Source of the DNA: Streptomyces albospinus
Lineage (GTDB): Bacteria > Actinomycetota > Actinomycetes > Streptomycetales > Streptomycetaceae
Direction of reading: 5' to 3'
Assembly: GCF_014648695.1 (NCBI RefSeq)
Contig: NZ_BMRP01000050.1
Span: 1-45,071 of the forward strand
DNA length: 45,071 nt
Within the stretch, counting starts at the first letter, position 1, and each line of letters starts with the position of its first letter. Of this stretch, positions 17,878 to 26,183 are shown one piece after another. Position numbers and translations under genes: made by a program. A model generated the notes under the pieces. It searched no databases, was not told the origin of the DNA, and was given only the letters and a program-made list of their open reading frames with translations.

Positions 17878-20100
17878 ATGCTGCGACGACTCGGCCTCTT
17901 TCTCTCCCGTCACGCACGCGCCGTCCTGGTCCTGGCCGGAATGCTCACGCTGGTCGCGGGGGCCGCCGGGTTCGGTGCGTTCGGTGAACTCAAGGCCGGC
18001 GGATTCGACGACCCCAACGCCCCTTCTGCCACGGCCACACGGCAGCTGGAAGCGAAGTTCGGTGGGACGGTCGATCTCGCCCTGCTGGCCCGCCCTCGCC
18101 ACGGCACGGTCGACACCCCCGCCGCGAAGACGGCGGGGCGGGCCATCACGGACCAGGTCGCCCACGCGAAGGGGGTCAAAGGGCTCACCTCCTATTGGCG
18201 CAACCCCATCCCCGCCCTGAGGTCCCGTGATGGCCGCGCCGCACTGATCCTGGTCCGGTTGGCCGGAGACCAACAGCAGGTGAGCGTACGGGCCGACCAG
18301 CTGATCGCCGAATACGCCCATGGCAGCAGGGCCGACCGCGAACTCACCGTCCTGGCAGGCGGGCCGGCAGGAACCAACCACGATGTGACCGGTCAGGTAG
18401 CCGAGGATCTGAAGGCGGCCGAGGTGATCGCCGTTCCGATCACCGCGATCCTTCTGATCCTGGTCTTCCGTGGACTGATTTCCGCCCTGATACCCCTGAC
18501 CATCGGAGTGGTGGCGATCCTCGGCACCTTGGCCGAGCTGGCGGTGATCGCCCGCCTCACCGATGTCTCGGTCTTCTCCATCAACCTGACCACAGCCCTC
18601 GGACTGGGCCTCGCCATCGACTACGGGCTCCTGATGGTCAGCCGGTTCCGCGAACTCGCCCTGCAACAAACCGAATTGAGGGATGCCGTAGCGCTGACGG
18701 TCGCCACCGCGGGTCGTACCATCCTGTTCTCCGCGGCCACCGTCGCGGCGGCGCTCACCACTCTCCTGCTCTTCCCGCTCTACTTCCTGCGGTCTTTCGC
18801 CTACGCGGGGATCGGCGTGATCGCCATCGCCGCGACCACGGCAGTCCTGCTCACCCCGGCGCTGCTCACGGTCGCCGGGAGCCGCATCGCCCGCTCGAAG
18901 GCGACACGGCGTGGCACCCGACGTGAGGACGAGGGATCCCCGCTGTGGGGCCGGATCGGGGAAGCGGCGGTGCGCCGGCCACTGCGCTGTGCGCTGCCCG
19001 CCGTCGCCCTGCTGCTGGTGGCCGCCACGCCACTGCTGCGGGCCGGGTTCGGCACCCCCAACGAGCATGTTCTGCCGAAGAGTTCGGACAGTAGGCAGGT
19101 TGCCACCGCCCTGCGCCAGGAGTTCCCCAGCGGCACGGGCAACACGGTCGAGGTGGTGGTGGAGGGGACGGCCCCGGTAGCCCGCTACGCCAGGGACCTC
19201 GCGGCCCTGCCGGCTGTCGCCGTGGTCCAGGCCAGTTCCGGTACGTTCACCGCGGGCGCCCCGAACGCCACCGCGCCCGCCGACCCCCACCTGGCCGTCC
19301 CCGGATTCCAGCACCTCATCGTGCGCACCAGCCTCGACCCGTCAAGCGGTCGCGCACAGCAGCTGGTCGAACGGATCCGCGCCCTACGACCTCCAGGTGG
19401 ATCCACCGCCCTGGTCGGCGGGGCCACTGCCCAACTCGTCGACACCAAGGCGGCCATCGCTGCCCGGCTGCCCCTCGCAGTGGCGGTGATCGCCGTCACC
19501 ACCTTCGTCCTGCTCTTCCTCTTCACCGGCAGCGTGGTGCAGCCGCTGCGCGCGCTGGCACTCAACGCACTCGGGCTCGGCGCCATCCTCGGAGCCATGG
19601 TGTGGATCTTCCAGGAAGGCCACTTCTCATCGCTCCTCGGCTTCACCGCCATGCCGATGGACACGGCGATGACACTGCTGATGTTCTGTATAGTCTTCGG
19701 CCTCTCCATGGACTACGAGGTCTTCGTGATCAGCCGGATCAAGGAACTGCGAGACCAGGGCCTCGCTGCCAGGCAGGCGGTGCCGCAAGGGCTGGCTCGC
19801 AGCGGAGGGATCGTATCGGCCGCCGCCGCGCTCCTCGCCGTGAGCCTCCTGGCGTTCACCACGAGTTCGGTCAGCTTCATGCAGATGTTCGGCCTCGGCA
19901 GCGGCCTGGCCGTGCTGCTGGACGCGACGTTGATCCGCGGCGCGCTGACGCCGGCCTGTCTTGCCCTGCTCGGCGACCACGGCTGGTACCTGCCCGGATG
20001 GCTGCGCAAGGTCCACCAGCGGATCGGCCTGGCGGAGACCGCCCGACCGGAACAGGCCCCGTGTGCCACCGGGACGGCCCCCGAGGCAGGCGAACGGTGA
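17878..20100 (+). CDS. MMPL/RND-family membrane exporter
   Basis: 740 aa from ATG 17878 (GGAAGG six bases upstream; ATG 17854 and earlier starts are in frame but less likely). Two MMPL repeats: TM1 at about 10-30, a large extracytoplasmic domain (to about 175), TM2-6 (about 175-345), a cytoplasmic linker, TM7 (about 370), a second external domain and TM8-12 (about 535-715). Each repeat carries the proton-relay signature: 'LGLAIDYGLLMVSRFRE' with Asp248 and 'FGLSMDYEVFVISRIKE' with Asp612. Such proteins export lipids and lipophilic metabolites using the proton gradient. Position behind the enediyne-type PKS pair suggests it exports, or gives resistance to, the polyketide; that is inference. 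Confidence 0.88.
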   Translation: MLRRLGLFLSRHARAVLVLAGMLTLVAGAAGFGAFGELKAGGFDDPNAPSATATRQLEAKFGGTVDLALLARPRHGTVDTPAAKTAGRAITDQVAHAKGVKGLTSYWRNPIPALRSRDGRAALILVRLAGDQQQVSVRADQLIAEYAHGSRADRELTVLAGGPAGTNHDVTGQVAEDLKAAEVIAVPITAILLILVFRGLISALIPLTIGVVAILGTLAELAVIARLTDVSVFSINLTTALGLGLAIDYGLLMVSRFRELALQQTELRDAVALTVATAGRTILFSAATVAAALTTLLLFPLYFLRSFAYAGIGVIAIAATTAVLLTPALLTVAGSRIARSKATRRGTRREDEGSPLWGRIGEAAVRRPLRCALPAVALLLVAATPLLRAGFGTPNEHVLPKSSDSRQVATALRQEFPSGTGNTVEVVVEGTAPVARYARDLAALPAVAVVQASSGTFTAGAPNATAPADPHLAVPGFQHLIVRTSLDPSSGRAQQLVERIRALRPPGGSTALVGGATAQLVDTKAAIAARLPLAVAVIAVTTFVLLFLFTGSVVQPLRALALNALGLGAILGAMVWIFQEGHFSSLLGFTAMPMDTAMTLLMFCIVFGLSMDYEVFVISRIKELRDQGLAARQAVPQGLARSGGIVSAAAALLAVSLLAFTTSSVSFMQMFGLGSGLAVLLDATLIRGALTPACLALLGDHGWYLPGWLRKVHQRIGLAETARPEQAPCATGTAPEAGER

Positions 20101-20591
20101 CAGTGCCTGCCGACGGTGTGACCCACTGACGCAGCGACGAGGCGGGGGAGGTCGGCAGCGAGGGTGCCGGTGGGCCTGTGCCGTGATTGCCAAGGCCGGG
20201 AAGGTGCGGACTGCCAGGCGGGACGGGTCGGCGATCGAGGCCATCCGCGGTCACCCTCCGCGCGAGGATACCGATCGACCTCAGCCTGCTGCTCGCTGTC
20301 CCCTGCGGTCTCATCCGTGATCCGAATCATGCTGGGGGCGAGGCCGAACACGCGGTGGGTGCCTTCCCGATCCTGCGACAACAGGATCAGGACTGCCCGG
20401 GTGGCGTGCGCGGACAGTCCGCGTACGCCGATGAGGGCCCGTACCAACCGCAGCCGCCGCAGATGCTGCTCGCCGTATTGGGCCTGAGTGGTCGCCGTCG
20501 GTCTGCCGGAGGGCAGTAGCCCTTCCCGGAGGTAGTACTTGATCGTGGCCACGGAGACCCCGCTGCGTCGGCTGAGCTCGGAGATTCGCAT
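20101..20591 (-). CDS. MerR-family transcriptional regulator, C-terminus degenerate
   Basis: From ATG 20591 (MRISELSRRSGVSVATIKYY): a winged helix-turn-helix of MerR type (residues 1-70, 'LREGLLPSGRPTATTQAQYG', 'EQHLRRLRLVRALIGVRGLS'), followed by 'ATRAVLILLSQ', the start of the dimerisation helix. From about residue 125 the frame ('GDRGWPRSPTRPAWQ') no longer resembles the family, where a Trp-containing helix and about 80 more residues are expected. The frame has no stop until 19713, deep inside the convergent MMPL gene, so a frameshift around 20250 is likely. The end given here is arbitrary, at the MMPL stop. It may once have controlled the exporter; no operator was identified. Confidence 0.55.
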
Positions 20592-21489
20592 CAGGTTCGC
20601 TTCCTCGGTGGAAAATCGACCGCTCCGCCGGCGGGCCGCCACCGGTCAGTCGCACCGGAGCACCGCCACAGCCCCCACAGCGGGCGGCTGTGGCTGAGGG
20701 ACGCGCATTCGCTGCGGAGTCGTGAAGGCATCTCCACGCCTCGTTGCCCGGGGCGCACGCCTGGCACGTGACCTGTCGGCCGACACGGCCAGGGTGGCTA
20801 CCACTGGCGCCAGTCAGCCGCACTGTCGGTGCCGCGCACGCAGAGGCGATATGGCCCTCCCTTCTTCAAGGCCTGGGTAGGGCAGATGGGGCTGTCTGTG
20901 ATTGCCGGCAGCAGTCTGCGCCGCGCCCAGCAGCCGAACGGATACCGGGCATGTGTGGCATGGACCGCTTCCTTCGTCGACGGCTTCGCCGATATGCCGA
21001 GACGCCCAGTTCAAGTTGGGGCCGGTCGGCTGGAGCGCTGAGCGGGCAAACGTACGTGCGCGGGTGCCTTCCATGGTCATGTCTGGGCCGTTCCCGCACA
21101 GTCGCGATCAAGGCGGTCCTTTGGCAGTCGAGCTGCACGAAAGTGTGCACAGTCCGCCTCGTCCTCGAAGACGACGAAAGCCCCCGGCGTCGCCGTGCTT
21201 CCAGCGGTGGCCGGGTCGCCTTCCCCAGCCCGCCGCGGCCCTGTTGTTGCGTTCGAGCGCACGTCGGGTGAGGGACCTTCGTATGTGCGAACCGCGATCA
21301 TCAACTCGCTCAGCCAGCTGCGTCGGCGCAGAATGCGAGGTCTTCACCCGACGAGCGACACGAACGGTGAACCACCCGAACTCTCCCGCCGTCGACCGGA
21401 GTCCATGCCCGACCAGTGGAAACGGAGCGATCACCTCCGGAAGGTGGAAGCCTTCTGAGGAGTCCGTCAGGTAAGGCGGGTATGTGCCG
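20592..21489. other. gap without a supported gene
   Basis: Several overlapping frames exist on both strands (for example 21108-21503 minus and 20902-21474 plus), none with recognisable domains or convincing starts. Nothing further seen. Confidence 0.35.
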
Positions 21490-21537
21490 GGGGACTCTGG
21501 CACCGGACTCGATCAGGAATCCGGTGCCAGAGTCCCC
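21490..21537 (-). terminator. perfect 18-bp inverted repeat, probable terminator of the protease operon
   Basis: The arms at 21490-21507 and 21520-21537 are exact reverse complements, with a 12-nt loop. The hairpin lies 56 bp beyond the stop of the minus-strand gene at 21593 and is the strongest hairpin I noticed in the window. There is no T tract on either side, which is normal for Streptomyces. Confidence 0.8.
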
Positions 21538-21592
21538 ATGGGATGGGCTCAGTCGGGCTCCGCCATCGAGACGTTCATGTCGGCGTGGTGGA

Positions 21593-22456
21593 TCAACTTA
21601 CTTGCGATCGCCTGCGTTTGGCGCGCAGCAGAGCGATCGTGCCGCCGGCCAGTACGGCTGCTGCCGCGCTTGAGCCGCCGAGGAGCATGGGGGTCGAGGG
21701 CGGAGACGCCAGGCCGTACCCGCCGGCCAGCCCCTTGCGGTCGTATGCGGACCCCGGCAGCTTGTCTGCGTAGCGGTCGTGCACCAGTTTCTGGTAGGCG
21801 TCGAGCGTCACCGCCTGCTTGCCTCGCAGACCTGAGGCTGCTTCCCGGTTGAGGGGTTCGACGGTGTTGTTCTTCAGCCGGTACCAGGCATGGATCTGAG
21901 GCTCGGTGAAGACCGTTGAGGGGCCCGCTGCCTGTCGGGCATAGGTGACATCGCTGTCGCCGTCGCGCACGCCTGCCAGATGCCAGCTCTTGCCGCCGCT
22001 CTTGGCCGCGGAGGAGAGCAGGACCGTGGCCTTGTGTCCGTTGGTGCCGTTCGCCAGAGAGGCCAGATGCGACAGGCGTACGACGTGGTCGGGAGTCGGC
22101 TTCGCCTTCCCGGTGACGAAGTCGGGCGCCAGCTCGTACAGCGCGACCGGGGCGTTCAAGGTGAACGTCTGCTGGCCGTCGGGCGGTTCGGTCGCCATCG
22201 GCGCCGCCGCACCTGAGCCGCCGTCGGCGCCACCGTTGGCCGTCGTGCTGAGGAACTGTGCGACTGTGTTGTGCACCTGTGTGCTCTGGAGCACTTGGCG
22301 CGCGCCCTGGTAGTCGGGAACGGCACTCGGCCCGTCAGCTGCCTGGGCCTGGCCGCAGAAGGCGGTGGAGAGCAGGGTCGCCGCCGCGCCGAGGGAGACG
22401 GACAGACTCGCGAGACGAGCAGCACGTCGTTGTTTGGAAATTCTCTTGCCACGCAT
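21593..22456 (-). CDS. secreted protein with C-terminal membrane anchor, partner of the papain-like protease
   Basis: 287 aa. Residues 1-39 are a long basic signal peptide ('MRGKRISKQRRAARLASLSV' ... 'GQAQA'). The ectodomain (about 40-250) contains a Gly/Ala-rich spacer and a folded part ('TFTLNAPVALYELAPDFVTG', 'SSAAKSGGKSWHLAGVRDGD', 'RYADKLPGSAYDRKGLAGGYG'). The C-terminus has a hydrophobic helix (about 257-277) followed by 'RAKRRRSQVS', a stop-transfer anchor without a sortase motif. No family is recognised. It begins 12 bp after the protease gene's stop on the same strand, so the two are surely co-transcribed. It may be a substrate, receptor or inhibitor of that protease. Confidence 0.75.
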   Translation of the reverse strand: MRGKRISKQRRAARLASLSVSLGAAATLLSTAFCGQAQAADGPSAVPDYQGARQVLQSTQVHNTVAQFLSTTANGGADGGSGAAAPMATEPPDGQQTFTLNAPVALYELAPDFVTGKAKPTPDHVVRLSHLASLANGTNGHKATVLLSSAAKSGGKSWHLAGVRDGDSDVTYARQAAGPSTVFTEPQIHAWYRLKNNTVEPLNREAASGLRGKQAVTLDAYQKLVHDRYADKLPGSAYDRKGLAGGYGLASPPSTPMLLGGSSAAAAVLAGGTIALLRAKRRRSQVS

Positions 22457-22468
22457 TTGCCGCCCGCC

Positions 22469-23320
22469 TTACTTCTGTATCCCGATGCGTGAATGGGTCC
22501 ATTGGAACGACGAGTTGCTGACGTAGTCGTTGTAGTTCCACCAGGTATAGGTCTGCGTGGATGGCCAGGGGTCACCGACCGCGATCATTTGTGATGATGG
22601 GTCATAGCCGTAGATGACGTTCATGTGGCCACCGCCGGAATTCCATCCGATGCGAACAGGGAAGGGGCGCCCGCCGTCGATCTCCTTGCCGACCTGTGAG
22701 AAGGAGGCGCTTTGGGAGAGGTCGTATCCGGTGTTGCTCAGACCGATGTTGGCAAGGCCGTTCGCTATGTCGTCGAGCGTGGCTGGCTGGTCGTTGCAGC
22801 TGAGGTTTCGGTTCTGGGCTGCAAGCCGACAGAAGTCATACTGGTTGTACTTGGTGTAACCCCAGAACTTGGCGATGGTGAGTCCGCTGGCGTCCCAGCA
22901 CCATTGGTCCTGAACCTGCTTCTGCATGTCTATGGTGAGGGCCGTGCGCCCGCCGGATTTGGGGCGCGAAGACTGGCAGGCCGGCAGGTTGTCGGTGTTT
23001 CCTTTGATGAACGCGTTGGCTATGTAGAAGGATCCGGAGTCCGACCAGATCCATCGTGGGTCGTGCTCCACTGCGTCACCCTGGACGCGGCACGTCATCG
23101 AGACTGTGCTGCCCGTGCCGGCATGGCCGACGATGTGGGCGGAAAGGCTCGGAGACGACCTTTCGTTGATGCTGCGGTATTTGGTCTGACCGCCGGTCAC
23201 GGTGCCGGTAACGGAGCCGGCCTGGGCGTTGCCACCGCTGAGCAGGAACCCTGCTGTGATCGCTGTTAAGGCGATCACTGTCAATGTTCTCCACAGGGTT
23301 AAGGCGCGGGGAAGGCGCAT
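22469..23320 (-). CDS. secreted papain-like cysteine protease with N-terminal SH3-like domain
   Basis: 283 aa from ATG 23320. Signal peptide 1-34 ('ALTAITAGFLLSGGNAQAG'). Residues about 45-115 ('YRSINERSSPSLSAHIVGHA', then 'WIWSDSGSFYIANAFI') resemble a bacterial SH3/SH3b module. The catalytic domain follows: 'QDQWCWDASGLTIAKFW' with Gln139 (oxyanion) and Cys141, 'GGGHMNVIYGYD' with His232, and 'VGDPWP' with Asp250 as the probable third residue. This order matches papain-like/C39-like secreted peptidases of actinomycetes. It likely acts in the cell wall or outside the cell. It is the first gene of a two-gene operon with the anchored protein downstream. Confidence 0.85.
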   Translation of the reverse strand: MRLPRALTLWRTLTVIALTAITAGFLLSGGNAQAGSVTGTVTGGQTKYRSINERSSPSLSAHIVGHAGTGSTVSMTCRVQGDAVEHDPRWIWSDSGSFYIANAFIKGNTDNLPACQSSRPKSGGRTALTIDMQKQVQDQWCWDASGLTIAKFWGYTKYNQYDFCRLAAQNRNLSCNDQPATLDDIANGLANIGLSNTGYDLSQSASFSQVGKEIDGGRPFPVRIGWNSGGGHMNVIYGYDPSSQMIAVGDPWPSTQTYTWWNYNDYVSNSSFQWTHSRIGIQK

Positions 23321-24202
23321 CTATGGACTCTTTCGAAGTGTGGGGGAATGTATTGCGGCAGCCCGCTGGGCGGTTGATGCGGGAGCGCGCCGAGTCGTCA
23401 CCCGGCGAAGTCCATGCGCGACCAGCCGACGCGCGCTTTCGCGAATTCGGTTCGGGCCTGGCCCTGCCCTACCTCGTTCGCATGCGCGCCCTGCTACCAC
23501 TTAATTCCGCTGCTCATACCCGCTGCCGCGTGCGCGACAGAAGGAAGCGAACACCAGCGGAACCTCTCTGGGCTGCCGTGCTCAGGAAGCACACGAGAAT
23601 TACTACAGCACCTTCACCGGCGGGCGCAATGACGCTGTGTCATCCCTCGCGAATACTGGGGAGTAGTTGTGGAATTCACCGAGTAACATGCAGTGCCGGC
23701 GTGGTTACTGAGCCATCAAATTGCCTGAGACTGGGCGCCTTTGCGTAATTCCCGGTGTCACGTCAGGCGCGACCTCCGGCTACTGACAGTAGCCGCCGGT
23801 CAGTTGCCGTCGAATCCGAAGAAGTCCCTGTGGGCCAGCTGGCCGACATGGTTTCCGAGCGAGTTCCCTAACGGTAGTTTGTTGATCCGGCCCGTCGAGG
23901 TTCATGCGTGTTCTTCCTCCGTCGACCGCGCGAATCAGTTCTTGTGGTCGTCTGGTTGACGGTGTGTGGCGCTATGTCTGGCGCCAGCGCCGTAACGTTG
24001 ACGGCGGGGTCAGCCGGCTACGGACTGCGCGGATTGCCCGGGGCGGCAGGGGGCGGGGCAGATGTGACGCAGGCGGTCTCTCTGACCGGCCGCCGTGGCG
24101 GCGGGCGGGAGCCTTATGCTCATCGCCAGGGGAACCTGGGGCGTGCTCGAGTGCGGTATGAGGGCATGGCCGACTGGTGAGCTGTGTTCTCCGGATCCAC
24201 GG
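23321..24202. other. mostly empty gap
   Basis: No securely supported gene. The region has lower GC than its surroundings around 23480-23900, and holds the upstream region of the protease operon. The one candidate frame, 23908-24180, is listed separately. Confidence 0.35.
23908..24180 (+). CDS. possible small exported protein
   Basis: 90 codons from GTG 23908, with CGAGG a few bases upstream. 'MFFLRRPRESVLVVVWLTVC' resembles a signal sequence (Arg-rich start, hydrophobic core, Cys at 20 that could be a lipobox variant), and is followed by 'GAMSGASAVTLTAGSAGYG'. The rest is Gly/Arg-rich. No family known; a chance frame is quite possible. Confidence 0.3.
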   Translation: MFFLRRPRESVLVVVWLTVCGAMSGASAVTLTAGSAGYGLRGLPGAAGGGADVTQAVSLTGRRGGGREPYAHRQGNLGRARVRYEGMADW

Positions 24203-24448
24203 TCACCATCGAGGGCCGGCTGCGAGCAGCACCAGAAGCGCCCGCCGGTCTTCCCGCCACGCGGCTCGGGCGACAGTGGCCATCATCGCCGGGAACTGCC
24301 GGGCCATCTTCCAAAACGACAGCCTCAGCAACGGGTTCTCATGCTGCGCCCATGTCTTGTCATGCCGCAGAACGCCGCTGAACAGCAGGTTTTCGCTCTC
24401 GGAAGGCGAGGGTTGCTGGGGCGCCTTGCGCCGGAGGAACACCATCAT
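24203..24448 (-). pseudogene. ABC exporter permease, N-terminal fragment
   Basis: From ATG 24448 the minus strand reads 'MMVFLRRKAPQQPSPSESEN', 'LLFSGVLRHDKTWAQHENP' and 'LLRLSFWKMARQFPAMMATV', ending 'EDRRALLVLLAA'. This is the cytoplasmic leader and elbow helix of a Streptomyces fused permease/ATPase (ABCB-type) exporter. After about 75 residues similarity stops; no transmembrane helices or nucleotide-binding domain follow on this strand. The NBD remnant at 25330-26183 belongs to the same type of protein but is on the plus strand. The two pieces may have come from one gene separated by inversion and deletion, or from two genes. Confidence 0.55.
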
Positions 24449-25329
24449 GCCTCCCAGGCCGTGTCCGGACGTGCTGAGCTGGACATGCCGGCGGTGGGGC
24501 GGGCGCGCGGAGCGGCGTGGACCGGGGTCCTGGCGGGTGCGGTCTGCTCAGGGGCGGCAGGAAGAAGCGCGGGAGCGGTCGCAGAAGCGGGAAGGGGGTG
24601 AATGGCAGTCTCCAGAGCGCGAGTTGGGATGTCGGGGCGTTCAACGAGAGGACCCGGCGTTTCGAACTCATGTGTTTCGGACGTGGTGTGAACCCCACGG
24701 GAGAGCGAAGGCACGTGCGTGCCGGGTGCACCGGCCCTCGCCGGAAGCGGGTTGCCCTCTGGGCGGTCGTGGCCAAAACGCCGCGGTCGAGAGCCGGGTG
24801 GCCGAAGGGGTTCTAGGGCGCAGTGGTGGTGGTGTGTTCGCCTGGTCGGACGGGACTTTGCGAGGACTGCGGTCATGGATGTACGGGTCGGATGCAGAGC
24901 GACAGCGCAACGTTGTCACCCTCAGGGCCACAGTCGAGCGGGGTGCGGATCTCCACGCCGCGATGCGCTGCGGACCTTCGCGGCCCCGGCAATCGATCAG
25001 GATGCGTGTCTGCTGGTCTGCCCGACGCTGTTCCCACCGCTGTGTCAGCTCAGGTGGTGGGTCTGACGGTCGGCCGGGGCCGGGGCTGGTGGGGGAGTGA
25101 GCGTCAACCGTGAGGATGCGGTGCTACGCAGAGGGCTGCCGTTGGCAACCCGGCGTGGTCGTCGTTCGGTGTCGGCCTTTGGTGAGACTTCAATTGAATC
25201 CCTTTTGGGGTTTGCTTCGTATATGTGGTTCCCGGGGTGACGCCCATGGCGATGGTGTGGGCGGGGAGGACGCGTGCCCTCACCAGGCGAGCCGCCTTCG
25301 GCGGATGGTGCGGCGGGTGCGGCGGTTGC
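24449..25329. other. gap without a supported gene
   Basis: Only Arg/Pro/Gly-rich overlapping frames on both strands. This is where the transmembrane domain of the ABC exporter would be expected if the flanking fragments were once joined, but no hydrophobic-helix coding sequence is visible. Confidence 0.35.
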
Positions 25330-26183
25330 TGTGCATCGCCGAGGGTCCTGATGGCGCAGAGCGGATCATCGAGCTGCTCGACCAGCGGCCCCGAGTCGTC
25401 CAGGCCACGACCCCACGGGCGCTTGGCCGCAGCCGCAGTGAGATCGAGTTCGACGACATCTCTTTCCGCTCCCCCGGGACCTCCCGCCCGGCTCTCTCGG
25501 GGGTCTCGTTCCGCGTGGCGCCCGGCGAGACACTGGCGCTCGTCGGGGCGAGCGGTGCCGGGAAGCCGACCGCCGCCAAGCTGCTGCTGCGCTTCTACGA
25601 CCCGGACCGGGGAACCCTTCGCCTCGACGGTCACGACCTGCGCCTGGACGAGCTACGGGACAACGTCGCCATGCTGCTCCAGGAGACGCTGGTCTTCCAC
25701 GGCACGGTGCGGGACAACATCGCCTACGGCCGCCCGGATGCGAGCGAGGAAGACATCGTCGCCGCGGCCCACGCCGCCGATGCCCACGGCTTCATCAGCC
25801 AACTGCCCCAGGGCTACGAAACCGTGGTGGGCCAGCGCGGCCGGCTGCTCTCCGGTGGACAACGGCAGCGCCTCGCCATCGCCCGCGCCATGATCCGTGA
25901 CGCGCCCCTCCTCATCCTCGACGAGCCGACCACCGGCCTCGACGCGGAATCGGGCCGTCGCATCCTGCAACCACTGCGCCTGCTGATGAGCGGACGGACG
26001 ACGATCCTCATCTCCCACAACCTGCTCACCGTCCGCGACGCCACCCAGATCGTGCTGCTTGAGTGCGGCCGTATCGCCGACCGCGGCACCCACCACCAGT
26101 TGCTCACCCGCAGTGCGGCGTACGCCCGGCTCTACCGACTGCACGACACCGGCGACACCCCGATGGCCGAGGTACTGCCATGA
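25330..26183 (+). pseudogene. ABC exporter ATPase domain without membrane domain, damaged Walker A
   Basis: The plus frame (open from 25110, family-like from 'GAERIIELLDQRP') encodes a full ABCB-type nucleotide-binding domain: A-loop region 'IEFDDISFRSPG', Walker A 'GASGAGKPTAAKL', Q-loop 'MLLQETLVF', signature 'LLSGGQRQRLAIARAM', Walker B 'LLILDEPTTGLD', and H-loop 'ILISHNLL'. In the Walker A motif the Ser/Thr after the invariant Lys is Pro (CCG at 25566-25568; a T-to-C change from TCG would explain it), which should abolish Mg-ATP binding. The transmembrane domain is absent. Its last codons overlap the kinase start (ATGA), indicating a former operon with that kinase. Confidence 0.75.

Noticed and set aside
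17824..19314. 496-codon minus-strand open frame
   Set aside because: Shadow of the MMPL gene; Gly/Gln/Asp-rich without recognisable folds.
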